From the IMG/VR virus record IMGVR_UViG_3300022821_000020, positions 1 to 62,246 of that record: a stretch of DNA of 62,246 bases; one strand, 5' to 3'. Position 1 is the first letter of the stretch. Every line of letters starts with the position of its first letter. Source of the stretch: a virus. A model generated the notes under the pieces. It was not told the DNA's origin and searched no databases. It saw nothing but the letters and a program-made list of their open reading frames with translations. The position numbers and the translations under genes were made by a program. Shown here piece after piece: positions 47,266 through 55,152 of the stretch.

Positions 47266-47621
47266 TGTCTAGGCACCTGACCAAGGAGCCACGAGAAATT
47301 CTTGTGGGTGATATTCTTATCCACAGTGATTTCTCAAGAATCTACCATTTCTTGGTGGTAGGTACTTGCACAAAGGGAGTAGGGGTAGAAACAAGGACCG
47401 TTCTTATGCTGGCGCTGGTTTGGGCTAATGAAGCTGGCACATATTATGGTTGTGGTGTTGGGTATAGAGAACAATTTACATTTTACAATTCGAGCAAAGT
47501 TAGGTTCAAAATCTTAAAGCCAGCCTGGCGTGGCCATTGTAGGGCTTGCTCAGGTGAGCTTTTCTGTGTCGGGTTTGCAGTAAAGTGTGTTGTTTGTGAC
47601 AAATTTTACTGTGATATTTAA
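47265..47621 (+). CDS. Zinc-ribbon protein, possibly SH3-like N-terminal part, 118 aa
   Basis: Overlaps the previous stop (TAATG). N-terminal ILVGDILIHSDFSRIYHFLVVG resembles the small barrels; the C-terminus HCRACSGELFCVGFAVKCVVCDKFYC forms a Cys4 zinc ribbon. Likely nucleic-acid or ribosome binding. Confidence 0.66.
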   Translation: MSRHLTKEPREILVGDILIHSDFSRIYHFLVVGTCTKGVGVETRTVLMLALVWANEAGTYYGCGVGYREQFTFYNSSKVRFKILKPAWRGHCRACSGELFCVGFAVKCVVCDKFYCDI

Positions 47622-47662
47622 GTCTGGTGGATGCCCACCTGCCTTGGAAACATTTTACTGAT

Positions 47663-47893
47663 ATGGCTGAACAAGTATTTCGTATTACCTTCTGGACTCG
47701 CCTGGCTAATAGTAACTGGCGTCAAAAAAAGAAAAACCTCTATGACTCTGAATTTGACTTCAAAAGAGGCATGAAGTCTTACAGACGCATGGTGGATAGA
47801 AAACAGGGCGGCATGCTGCTTGTTCGTGTTATTTTTGAAGAGTTCCTCGGCGGGGACTGGGCTGAGCTGGAACGGTACCCAGAAGATGAATAA
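47663..47893 (+). CDS. Unknown small basic protein, 76 aa
   Basis: ATG 47663 chosen; an in-frame GTG at 47627 would add 12 residues. Basic, Arg/Lys-rich, one helix-strand unit. Stop overlaps the Nudix start by 8 bases. No family recognised. Confidence 0.55.
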   Translation: MAEQVFRITFWTRLANSNWRQKKKNLYDSEFDFKRGMKSYRRMVDRKQGGMLLVRVIFEEFLGGDWAELERYPEDE

Positions 47894-48311
47894 GGCATCA
47901 GGCATTCTCTTGATCCGCAAATCGGATGGCAAGGTTCTCACAGCTTCACGCAGGAACTCGTTTGATAGGATTGGTATCCCAGGTGGCAAGGTCGACCCAG
48001 GGGAGACAAATATAGAAGCCTGTATTCGTGAAGTGTTTGAAGAAACAGGTATCGGGCTTGAGGTAGAAGAGATAGAACTAGTTTATATTCGTCCGTGCAA
48101 AGGTGACGTGCCATATGAAATGCATGTTTACTTTTGTTATGCGGAAGACATTAGCCCCAGGGCCGATTTCAACGAACCTTTTCAAAAGGAAGCGGGGATA
48201 CAGATTCGCTGGGCAACGTGGGAAGAGCTGGTAGCAGAGCACAACCCCTTTTCCAAATATAACACTGGCTTATATGAGCACATGAAAAGCAAGCTTGGAA
48301 ACGAACAATGA
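47886..48311 (+). CDS. Nudix hydrolase
   Basis: 141 residues from ATG 47886. The Nudix box G33-x5-E-x7-REVFEETGI is complete (GGKVDPGETNIEACIREVFEETGI region, residues 33-56). Substrate not decided: (d)NTP, ADP-ribose or RNA cap. ADP-ribose would fit with the macro domain and NAD+ cassette. ATGA coupling with dnaJ. Confidence 0.92.
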   Translation: MNKASGILLIRKSDGKVLTASRRNSFDRIGIPGGKVDPGETNIEACIREVFEETGIGLEVEEIELVYIRPCKGDVPYEMHVYFCYAEDISPRADFNEPFQKEAGIQIRWATWEELVAEHNPFSKYNTGLYEHMKSKLGNEQ

Positions 48312-49381
48312 AGAATTACTATAAAGCTCTAGATGTTTCTGAGGATGCAGACGAAACGACTATCAAAAAAGCTTACAGGAAGCTTGCGATGGAACATCAC
48401 CCTGACCGTAATCAGGGCAATGCCGAGTCTGAAGAGAGGTTCAAAGAAATCTCTGAAGCCTACGCTGTACTTCAAGACGTTGATAAACGCCGAGAATACG
48501 ACATGAAACGTAAGATGCCCGAGGGTTTTGGTTACAGCGGTCCGAATATTGGCGGGATCAACTTAGACGATTTCCTCAGGGAGATGGGTTTTGCAGGCAA
48601 TCCCCACCAAAGGGCCCAACGTCGACCAGCACCTCCCCAACGTGGCCAGTCCGTTCGTGCTTCCTTCACCCTGGATCTTGAGGATGTGCTTGATGCAACA
48701 ATTAAGAAAATCAATCTGGGTCGGATGAAGCGCTGTGTGGATTGTGGTGGGAGTGGAGCTGGTGATGGTCCCAACGCTGTAAAAACTTGTGATACTTGTA
48801 ATGGGCTAGGCGTGAATACACAAACCCGAGGTGGGTTTAGGATGCAAAGCACCTGTGAAGGCTGCTTAGGGGAAGGAAAGGTAATCCAAGAGGTTTGCAA
48901 GACATGCTCCCGCTCAGGGTTTCAAAAGGTCACAGAAGAGGTCACAGTCAGAGTTCCCGCTGGCGTAAAGACTGGGGACTTACTCAGAGTCCCAGGCAAG
49001 GGTCATGAAAGTAGGAGCATACACGGAATGCCTGGAGACCTCCACATCCAAATCAAAATTTCAGACCACCAAATATTTGAGCGTGATGAGGTAGAGATAT
49101 ATCAAAAGGTTCAACTTCCATACACCCTGTGCGTACTCGGTGGGAAAGTAGAAATACCTATTCTATCAAATAGTGATGTAAAGAAGCGTGAGGTAATTGT
49201 TGAACCAGGTTTGTCGACAGGTAGAGTTCAACGATTTTCAGAAATGGGCTTGCCTCATCCACGTTCTCAACAACGTGGTGACATGGTAGTGGAATATGAA
49301 GTCCAGGTGCCAAAAGCGGTTGACCTGACAGAAGAACAGCGTGACTTAGTGGAGAAGCTCCAGTGGGCATTTAATGACTAA
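48308..49381 (+). CDS. dnaJ: DnaJ chaperone (type I Hsp40)
   Basis: 357 residues. J domain with H31-P-D33, Gly-rich linker (about 75-105), four CxxCxGxG-type zinc motifs (CVDCGGSG, CDTCNGLG, CEGCLGEG, CKTCSRSG; the last degenerate) and a C-terminal substrate domain. It would recruit host DnaK to phage proteins. With GroES and ClpP it forms a proteostasis set. Confidence 0.95.
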   Translation: MKNYYKALDVSEDADETTIKKAYRKLAMEHHPDRNQGNAESEERFKEISEAYAVLQDVDKRREYDMKRKMPEGFGYSGPNIGGINLDDFLREMGFAGNPHQRAQRRPAPPQRGQSVRASFTLDLEDVLDATIKKINLGRMKRCVDCGGSGAGDGPNAVKTCDTCNGLGVNTQTRGGFRMQSTCEGCLGEGKVIQEVCKTCSRSGFQKVTEEVTVRVPAGVKTGDLLRVPGKGHESRSIHGMPGDLHIQIKISDHQIFERDEVEIYQKVQLPYTLCVLGGKVEIPILSNSDVKKREVIVEPGLSTGRVQRFSEMGLPHPRSQQRGDMVVEYEVQVPKAVDLTEEQRDLVEKLQWAFND

Positions 49382-49577
49382 TATTGGACCCTATCGAACA
49401 AACGCTAAATTGCCACTACGACCTAAGACGTGCGGCTACACCGATGACTACAAGACCTGTGAAGACGAAGTTCAGGCCAATCAGGAATATTGCTGTTGGC
49501 ATCTACATGAGATGTACGGCTGGCATGACATTCCTTTTCAAGGCTGCGGAAACCCAGGTTGCGACTGCTGGCCATGA
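49374..49577 (+). CDS. Small Cys/His-rich protein, 67 aa
   Basis: Eight cysteines and two histidines in CGYTDDYKTCEDE, CCWHLHEMYGWH and CGNPGCDCWP suggest zinc or Fe-S binding. Overlaps dnaJ and is coupled to the ligase by ATGA. Confidence 0.68.
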   Translation: MTNIGPYRTNAKLPLRPKTCGYTDDYKTCEDEVQANQEYCCWHLHEMYGWHDIPFQGCGNPGCDCWP

Positions 49578-50191
49578 AACAATACCCAACAATCCCTAAA
49601 AAGCCCAAGAAGGGCCCAACTAAATTCTACGTGTTCGACAAGCTGGATGGTTCCAACGTCCGTGCTAAGTGGTCTATGAAGCGAGGATTCCATAAGTTTG
49701 GAACTCGTAAGAGACTCCTTGGTAGCGACCAGGGGCTTTTGTACTTGGCACAAGGGCTGATTGAGGCTACGGACGGTAAATTCCGCAAGGTCTTTAGCGG
49801 CGCAAAAATTGAGCAGGCCACCTGTTTCTTTGAATTCTGGGGTGACAAGTCCTTCGCTGGAAGTCATGTGGCAGACGATGTTCACAGGGTGACTCTGTTT
49901 GACGTCAGTATTTCTGGGCGGGACTATCTTTCTCCGAAGGAATTTGTTGGCCTATTTGAGCAGGCACCTATCGAAACAGCTGACTTGCTATATCACGGTC
50001 CTATAGATGAACTTTTTAGAAGCCAGGTTGTTGATGGCACACTTCCTGGGATGACTGATGAGGGCGTGATTTGCAAAGCGAATCCCACCAAACGGTTTAA
50101 TCAGCCAAATATGTTTAAGATCAAGTCTCAGGATTGGATTGATCGTGTAAAGGCTAAATTTGACAAATCACGCTGGGAAGACCTGTTGTAG
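49574..50191 (+). CDS. ATP-dependent RNA ligase-like protein
   Basis: 205 residues from ATG 49574. Motif I K23-L-D-G26-S-N, then FEFWGDK (motif III-like), DEGVICK (motif IV) and MFKIKSQDW (motif V-like). This is the nucleotidyltransferase core of Rnl-type ligases without an added domain. It is the second RNA ligase of the window and, unlike the first, has no intein. Confidence 0.88.
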   Translation: MKQYPTIPKKPKKGPTKFYVFDKLDGSNVRAKWSMKRGFHKFGTRKRLLGSDQGLLYLAQGLIEATDGKFRKVFSGAKIEQATCFFEFWGDKSFAGSHVADDVHRVTLFDVSISGRDYLSPKEFVGLFEQAPIETADLLYHGPIDELFRSQVVDGTLPGMTDEGVICKANPTKRFNQPNMFKIKSQDWIDRVKAKFDKSRWEDLL

Positions 50192-50208
50192 CTAAAGCTA
50201 GATTGTAG

Positions 50209-50237
50209 TTCAAATTTACCTCCCGAGGTGATGTAAT
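50209..50237 (+). promoter_or_regulatory. Sigma70-like promoter, leaderless
   Basis: TTCAAA (50209-50214), 17-base spacer, TGTAAT (50232-50237); ATG at 50244. Confidence 0.65.
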
Positions 50238-50243
50238 ATAAGC

Positions 50244-50573
50244 ATGTCAACTAAAAGGCGCTGCAAGGTTTGTCGGAAACTCCGTGAGTCGAGGGCAATG
50301 CATGTTTCCACAAAGATTTGTCGCCCATGCGGGCAAGGCACGTCTGAAGAAGGCGCAAAACGTGCGAAGTATTGGAACCTTCGAGACACCAATTTTATGT
50401 ATGAATGGGACCTCAGAGGCCAGACGAGGGCAGCGGCCTTCAAAGACCCGCAGCGAGGCGAGCTTCGGCATTCTATGCTCCGACTTGTTCCTATCCCTGA
50501 TGGCGACAGTATACGAGCACAGGATGTCCGTTTGCGCCTGAACTACCATCGGCATGAGTCTTCGCCCTGTTAG
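50244..50573 (+). CDS. Zinc-finger protein, 109 aa
   Basis: CKVCRKLRESRAMHVSTKICRPCG provides a Cys4 zinc site at the N-terminus; remainder Arg-rich. Predicted leaderless start with no Shine-Dalgarno. Possibly a transcription or RNA-binding factor. Confidence 0.7.
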   Translation: MSTKRRCKVCRKLRESRAMHVSTKICRPCGQGTSEEGAKRAKYWNLRDTNFMYEWDLRGQTRAAAFKDPQRGELRHSMLRLVPIPDGDSIRAQDVRLRLNYHRHESSPC

Positions 50574-50612
50574 TTTGAGGCGTCCAGGAATTAGGGCACA
50601 TAGTTACCTTAT

Positions 50613-50867
50613 GTGACACCAGCTCCAGGGACCCTGCTTCGTTCTAGAACCGATCTTATTGGTACGGGTTTCCCGCATGGTGATAACGTGATCATGAAAG
50701 ATCGGATTTGCATGTTTGTGAAGGTGCGACCCTTTAATGATGTATATTTGCATTATCAGGTCTTAGTGCTGAATTATCATGAACACCCAATCGTAGACGA
50801 TATAATCGTGACTCCAGCCGAGTTTGGTGAGTATTTTCAGGTTTTGGACTTGTCCGAGCACAACTAG
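50613..50867 (+). CDS. SH3-like family protein, 84 aa
   Basis: GTG start at 50613 (an ATG at 50611 hits TGA at once). TPAPGTLLRSRTDL, RICMFVKVRPF, HYQVLVLNYHEHPIV. Shortest clear member of the family. Confidence 0.65.
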   Translation: MTPAPGTLLRSRTDLIGTGFPHGDNVIMKDRICMFVKVRPFNDVYLHYQVLVLNYHEHPIVDDIIVTPAEFGEYFQVLDLSEHN

Positions 50868-50916
50868 GCAGTTAATACTTCGCTCGAATTGCGCTACACT
50901 AATCTTGGAGGTTCGG

Positions 50917-51126
50917 ATGAACAACAAGACGGCAACAAAAACTTTGGAAAAGACAGCGGAAGCATCAGAGATGCTTGGGGAGCTATCTAAGCTCTACGAG
51001 CAGGCAGTTGTAGACAAAAATTACCAGCTGTGTGACATTATTCGCCTAGAAATTCAGCGGTGTATTTTGCAAAAGCCACTTCTGATTCCAGCGGGTCAAA
51101 TTGAGGGGTTTGTTTTAGATCTGTGA
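50917..51126 (+). CDS. Unknown helical protein, 69 aa
   Basis: ATG 50917 with GGAGG upstream and TACACT 22-27 bases before it. Helical N-terminus with heptads (TLEKTAEASEMLGELSKLYEQ). No family recognised. Confidence 0.65.
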   Translation: MNNKTATKTLEKTAEASEMLGELSKLYEQAVVDKNYQLCDIIRLEIQRCILQKPLLIPAGQIEGFVLDL

Positions 51127-51151
51127 ACGCTTTTAGTTTGGCGGTATCACG

Positions 51152-51415
51152 ATGGCACAGAAAACACTGAAGCTCAATATCCGTAAAAAGTGGTGTAAAG
51201 ACCATGGCATGTTAGGAGCTTCCTTGGAACGTCTAATGACGTTCTACGATCAGAAAGCCAACAGCCTGCTTGTGAGGTCCGATGGCGATTTTTTGACTAA
51301 ACCTAGGCCCCAAGATAAAGAATATTACGATTATTGCAAAGGGGTGGTTGTGGGCCTCAATATGGCCTGGAAACTAATCTTCGGCACCGATTCAGAAAAG
51401 AACCTAAAACAATAG
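51152..51415 (+). CDS. Unknown protein, 87 aa
   Basis: Basic N-terminus with a CKDHG element; predicted alpha-helical. No family recognised and no clear ribosome binding site. Confidence 0.6.
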   Translation: MAQKTLKLNIRKKWCKDHGMLGASLERLMTFYDQKANSLLVRSDGDFLTKPRPQDKEYYDYCKGVVVGLNMAWKLIFGTDSEKNLKQ

Positions 51416-51466
51416 AAGAAAGGCTTCTTAGACCTAGGTTTAGAGGGCGACATATAGCAAATACGG

Positions 51467-51495
51467 TTCAAATTGTTGGCTCAGTGTGGTATTAT
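51467..51495 (+). promoter_or_regulatory. Sigma70-like promoter, leaderless
   Basis: TTCAAA (51467-51472), 17-base spacer ending TGTGG, TATTAT (51490-51495); ATG at 51502, exactly 7 bases later. TATTATTAGGGTATG resembles the ligase start region at 26277 (TATTATAGGGTATG). Confidence 0.75.
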
Positions 51496-51501
51496 TAGGG
51501 T

Positions 51502-51654
51502 ATGGATGAAGTACTCATCAACCGTATTCGTGGGGCTCTTGGCCTGGGAATGTCCTTGGACGAGATCGTTCGTCATTTTGTCGACACACCCATGAACCTT
51601 GTTTTCCTGGCATATCACGCTGCAATTATCCTGGAGAACGATATCAATGTCTGA
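51502..51654 (+). CDS. Unknown small protein, 50 aa
   Basis: Leaderless ATG at 51502 opens MDEVLINRIRGALGLGM. Two helices, possibly a helix-turn-helix-like unit. Its 3' end overlaps the next gene by 8 bases (ATGTCTGA), which it would couple. Confidence 0.65.
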   Translation: MDEVLINRIRGALGLGMSLDEIVRHFVDTPMNLVFLAYHAAIILENDINV

Positions 51655-52069
51655 ATCCGTCCACTACCTTATCCTCAGGTGCAAGGACACTGCGGTCAGC
51701 GCAGCCTTTGCCTTCGCAGTTGTCAACAGTGAACATGTGACTGTTTACACCTTGGACCAGGCAGCTAAGTCGCCGTCAGTGGAAGACCGTGTGTCTAAAA
51801 CCACGATGAGTACCGAGGCTGCCCGTGAGGTTTACATTGAATGTTTACGGCAAGGTGCTGTCAGGCGCAATGGTGCAGTGGCAGTGGGCTCCGCTAATGG
51901 CTTCGGAGTCTCTGGAGTCGGCCTAGCTTCGCTTGTTGATGCTGAGACCTGGCGAGATGAGTACTACAAGAGTTATCATCCTGCTGGTTATGGCACTCGG
52001 GTGCACTTTGTTGATCTAGGTGATAGTATGGTGGCATTTCGCTATCAGCGTGCCAACTCTTGTGACTGA
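51647..52069 (+). CDS. Unknown protein, 140 aa
   Basis: ATG 51647 with GGAG upstream. Alternating strands and helices (VHYLILRCKDTAVSAAFAFAVV, VGSANGFGVSGVGLASLV). No family recognised. Confidence 0.68.
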   Translation: MSESVHYLILRCKDTAVSAAFAFAVVNSEHVTVYTLDQAAKSPSVEDRVSKTTMSTEAAREVYIECLRQGAVRRNGAVAVGSANGFGVSGVGLASLVDAETWRDEYYKSYHPAGYGTRVHFVDLGDSMVAFRYQRANSCD

Positions 52070-52120
52070 TGCCGAGACTTTAGGGAATACAGTGTCTGCT
52101 CTCTAAGTTTGTAGGTGAAA

Positions 52121-52675
52121 ATGAACAACAAGTCAAATAAACCTGTGTGCCTCGAAGACAACACTGGAACCAAGCGTTGGTACCTAGGTACCAACTTGCA
52201 CAGGACCGATGGTCCTGCCCTTGAATATGTTAATGGCTTGAAAAAATGGTTTCAGAATGGTAGGTTGCACAGGACCGATGGTCCTGCAATTGAAAAAGCT
52301 GATGGAACCAAACATTGGTATCTGGATGACAAGTTGCACAGGACCGATGGTCCTGCAATTGAAAAAGCTGATGGAACCAAACATTGGTATCTGGATGGTC
52401 AGAGACACAGGACCGATGGCCCTGCTACCGAGCTTTCGGATGGTTCGAAGGAATGGTTTCTGGATGATAAAAGACACAGGACCGATGGTCCTGCGGTTGA
52501 ATGTTTTGATGGAACCAAACATTGGTATCTAAATGGTAAGAAACACAGGACCGATGGTCCTGCTGTTGAATATCGTGGTGGAACAAAGTGTTGGTACCTT
52601 TTCGGAGAAAAGTACGAAGACCTGGAACTTTGGAGAGTAACCTCGGAGATGTTCACTCAACTGTTTCCTGAATAA
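52121..52675 (+). CDS. HRTDGPA-repeat protein (copy E, 6 repeats)
   Basis: 184 residues from ATG 52121 (AGGTGAAA upstream). Six repeats beginning at base 52199, tail YEDLELWRVTSEMFTQLFP. Two neighbouring repeats (IEKADGTKHWYLD) are nearly identical in DNA. Confidence 0.82.
   Translation: MNNKSNKPVCLEDNTGTKRWYLGTNLHRTDGPALEYVNGLKKWFQNGRLHRTDGPAIEKADGTKHWYLDDKLHRTDGPAIEKADGTKHWYLDGQRHRTDGPATELSDGSKEWFLDDKRHRTDGPAVECFDGTKHWYLNGKKHRTDGPAVEYRGGTKCWYLFGEKYEDLELWRVTSEMFTQLFPE
52199..52564 (+). repeat. 69-nt tandem repeat array E (6 units)
   Basis: Units at 52199 and every 69 bases to 52544 with no indel, each with the CAGGACC/GGTCCTG inverted repeat (one with GGCCCTG). Confidence 0.9.
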
Positions 52676-52685
52676 CATAAAATAG

Positions 52686-52714
52686 TTCAAAGCCATCTCC
52701 AAATGTGGTAGAAT
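52686..52714 (+). promoter_or_regulatory. Sigma70-like promoter, leaderless
   Basis: TTCAAA (52686-52691), 17-base spacer ending TGTGG, TAGAAT (52709-52714); ATG at 52721. Confidence 0.72.
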
Positions 52715-52720
52715 AAAACA

Positions 52721-52930
52721 ATGGGCAGCAGCTTCAAAGCAGGGTACGGTCAGGCCAAGGCCGATACATTGATGGCAATTACCGAGGCAATAAAGCTGTT
52801 GCACCGTGAGATGCACTCGTCCGAGCCTGGTTTCAAGCCGACCTCGGAGCAGAAAAAAGAGCTTCGGCGCAAAATTGATGTCATGCGATGGGTAAGGTCC
52901 ATCGTCAAGGCACAGAGGAGTCCAAGATGA
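52721..52930 (+). CDS. Unknown small helical basic protein, 69 aa
   Basis: Leaderless start. Helical with KKELRRKIDVMRW and a basic tail. ATGA coupling with the next gene. No family recognised. Confidence 0.66.
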   Translation: MGSSFKAGYGQAKADTLMAITEAIKLLHREMHSSEPGFKPTSEQKKELRRKIDVMRWVRSIVKAQRSPR

Positions 52931-53472
52931 ATGAAGTCAAGTATGATCCTGAGTGTGCGATCTCTCAGTCCTACCTCGCAGGCGAGGTTCTCGTTCGCCT
53001 GGTCAGGTGTGGGTTCAAGGAAATCGACCCAGGTCCCAAGTGCATGGAGCGGGTTTTTGAGCGTCCCCGTAACGACGATGCGGACATCCGAGTGGTGGTA
53101 TTCACCAGCATTCACAAGACCAAGGGTCTAGTCCGAGGCAAGGGGCACGACGCCATTCGTGTCTGTCTCGTTCGACGTACCAAGAATGGTACCGATCGTG
53201 GCCTTGTCAAGGCCAAGCGAGTCAACCGTGTCGGTCTGGTCAGCGCCATTTGTGATCGTATGCACGAGCGCATGCGTGACTGCTGGCGTGCACTCAGGGA
53301 TGTCAAGTCCTGTCACAACTGTGATTCTCCCATGTTTATTACGAAAAAGGGTAAGCCGTGTTGCTCAGAACTTTGCTTCAAAAACAAGTCGGCTTATAAG
53401 GCAAAGCCTTCTAGAGCGGGCCACGGACGTCGTCACCAAACTTCAGCAACAATGCAGAATCGGAATTACTAA
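52927..53472 (+). CDS. Phage protein with C-terminal zinc finger, 181 aa
   Basis: N-terminal domain of unknown fold (residues 1-130) and a C-terminal Cys4 finger, CHNCDSPMFITKKGKPCCSELC, followed by a basic tail. A pattern seen in other phage unknown proteins. Probably nucleic-acid binding. Confidence 0.72.
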   Translation: MNEVKYDPECAISQSYLAGEVLVRLVRCGFKEIDPGPKCMERVFERPRNDDADIRVVVFTSIHKTKGLVRGKGHDAIRVCLVRRTKNGTDRGLVKAKRVNRVGLVSAICDRMHERMRDCWRALRDVKSCHNCDSPMFITKKGKPCCSELCFKNKSAYKAKPSRAGHGRRHQTSATMQNRNY

Positions 53473-53729
53473 TGAATTTTCGTGAAACACTCAAGCCTGG
53501 AACAGCAGCCTTTACGAGTCGTGAACTTGTCTTTTATAAGAAACACGACTCCTGGGTGACTACAGAGTTTCCAGCAGATACCACCATGATGATCTGGGGA
53601 TTTAGACGCTTCACGGACGAAATTGATCCTGCAACCATGATTGAGATTGAGTTTCTACACAACTCAGATTTGTGGTGTCTCGCTATCCCGCATGGCGATG
53701 TCCTCGAAAATTACTTTACCTTTGCCTGA
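53472..53729 (+). CDS. SH3-like family protein, 85 aa
   Basis: LKPGTAAFTSRELVFYKK, TMMIWGFRRF, EIEFLHNSDLWCLAIPHGDV. Overlaps the previous stop (TAATG). Confidence 0.68.
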   Translation: MNFRETLKPGTAAFTSRELVFYKKHDSWVTTEFPADTTMMIWGFRRFTDEIDPATMIEIEFLHNSDLWCLAIPHGDVLENYFTFA

Positions 53730-53741
53730 AAGGCATAATAC

Positions 53742-54080
53742 ATGCATACGCTAAATATCGCCTACTATGAGAGCCTTCAGGCAAGGGAACTCCATGTCCA
53801 GATTTCCAAAAATGAGGGAAGGTGCTGTCACCGTCCATTTGGATTTTTCTGTGAGGTGACGCTGCCGATCGTTCCTCATGCAGGAGACAGAATCTTTCTC
53901 CACCTCCCAACTGAATATGCGTCCTTCTTCCGCCAAAGCAGAATCAGTGATGACGGTCGAGTTGAAGTTGTTGGCGAAGTCAAATTTATTGAGCTTCAGG
54001 ACGGACAAAAGGAAATGACAGTTCACGTAACCGAACCTGGGTGCGGGCCTTACGGCTCCCCAGATTATTTGTCCGAGTAA
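53742..54080 (+). CDS. Unknown protein, 112 aa
   Basis: Strand-rich; PIVPHAGDRIFLHLP and VEVVGEVKFIEL suggest a beta barrel, perhaps a distant relative of the small SH3-like group. No function recognised. Confidence 0.62.
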   Translation: MHTLNIAYYESLQARELHVQISKNEGRCCHRPFGFFCEVTLPIVPHAGDRIFLHLPTEYASFFRQSRISDDGRVEVVGEVKFIELQDGQKEMTVHVTEPGCGPYGSPDYLSE

Positions 54081-54154
54081 TTGTTGGTGATTCAACACCA
54101 ATGACCTGAAATATTTGCCAGGCATCGTTTACATGCCTTGAAATACTTACTGAC

Positions 54155-54400
54155 ATGGAAGATATGACCGAACCTGATACAGAAACAACAGCGGATGAGG
54201 CACCGCATACGACGGCAGGGACCTCAGCGACGCCCGAGGCAGCTTTGACACAAGTTAGTTTTTTCGATAAAGCTAAATACGCTGACCAACGTCAAAAGGG
54301 TGGTCGTTGGGCACCTGCGTTTCCAGAAACGAATACCGACAAACAAGAGGCGTATTTCCTGCGAATGCTGAAGCGGGACGAAGAGCTGAATTTGGGCTAA
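54155..54400 (+). CDS. Unknown protein with acidic Thr/Ala-rich N-terminus, 81 aa
   Basis: First 35 residues are disordered-looking (Thr, Ala, Glu, Asp, Pro); the rest is short helices. Start may be 54155 or 54164. No family recognised. Confidence 0.6.
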   Translation: MEDMTEPDTETTADEAPHTTAGTSATPEAALTQVSFFDKAKYADQRQKGGRWAPAFPETNTDKQEAYFLRMLKRDEELNLG

Positions 54401-54405
54401 ACCAG

Positions 54406-54434
54406 TTCAGATAACCAAAAACTAGTGTTACGCT
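54406..54434 (+). promoter_or_regulatory. Sigma70-like promoter
   Basis: TTCAGA (54406-54411), 17-base spacer ending AGTGT, TACGCT (54429-54434). AAGGTAGAG follows before ATG 54454. Confidence 0.5.
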
Positions 54435-54453
54435 CACATGAAGGTAGAGCTGC

Positions 54454-54837
54454 ATGAGTGGACCATACGACCCATATCCGATCGATCATTCTATAGCGTA
54501 TTCAGACGTCTGCTCCTGGGCTAATGATGAGCCTTATGCGAGCAGACCAAAGCTTGCTACGCTTGACAAGGCCCTGAAACACGCCCAATTTCTGGAGGAT
54601 TACTACATCGTCCGAAAGATCAGAGAGGCTTACGCAATCTGGGAGGACATAGAAATAACTCCCACACCCCGTGACTGCCATCCACCACCAAGCCCAGAGG
54701 CCTTGGCTATGGAAAGCGAGCTTACAAGGCGCTTTCAGGTTTTTCGACGGCCAGGCAGTGAAGTCCAAGTGTTTGAAACGGATTTGTTGGGTGTGAGTAC
54801 CAAGGTCTATTCGCCTCTCATGGACGAGAACAACTAA
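54454..54837 (+). CDS. Unknown protein, 127 aa
   Basis: AAGGTAGAGCTGC precedes the ATG. Acidic and Pro-rich in the middle (ITPTPRDCHPPPSPEA), helical N-terminal half. No family recognised. Confidence 0.65.
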   Translation: MSGPYDPYPIDHSIAYSDVCSWANDEPYASRPKLATLDKALKHAQFLEDYYIVRKIREAYAIWEDIEITPTPRDCHPPPSPEALAMESELTRRFQVFRRPGSEVQVFETDLLGVSTKVYSPLMDENN

Positions 54838-54848
54838 ATTGAAAATGG

Positions 54849-54877
54849 TTTAAATCCCTAAAATATGCGTGTAGGAT
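54849..54877 (+). promoter_or_regulatory. Sigma70-like promoter
   Basis: TTTAAA (54849-54854), 17-base spacer, TAGGAT (54872-54877). The transcript would begin immediately before the (CA)11 tract. Confidence 0.6.
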
Positions 54878-54885
54878 ACTGCTAT

Positions 54886-54907
54886 CACACACACACACAC
54901 ACACACA
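54886..54907 (+). repeat. (CA)11 dinucleotide microsatellite in a 5' leader
   Basis: Eleven uninterrupted CA units followed by GACAGAAAGAGTGAGAG and the ATG at 54928. It sits in the untranslated leader between promoter and gene. Confidence 0.97.
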
Positions 54908-54927
54908 GACAGAAAGAGTGAGAGAAA

Positions 54928-55152
54928 ATGTCAAACAAGCTAACCACAGACCAAGAAATGTTTATCCGTGAGGCTGAACTGGAGAGTCTTACAGTTGACA
55001 AGAAATTTAGCGGGCCTTTCATGGAAACCGTAACATGCCCCGCAGTTCGTGTTGCATCCCTGAAAACATTCAAGACAAATGCTCGGGGCGCACAGTGGAC
55101 AAAGGACGGGGACACCTACATCATATACTGTCCACCCACCTATTGGGGTTGA
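54928..55152 (+). CDS. Unknown protein, 74 aa
   Basis: Opens MSNKLTTDQEMF after GAGTGAGAG. Ends in TYIIYCPPTYWG. Short alpha/beta protein; no family recognised. Its stop overlaps a possible TTG start of the next, frameshifted gene. Confidence 0.65.
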   Translation: MSNKLTTDQEMFIREAELESLTVDKKFSGPFMETVTCPAVRVASLKTFKTNARGAQWTKDGDTYIIYCPPTYWG

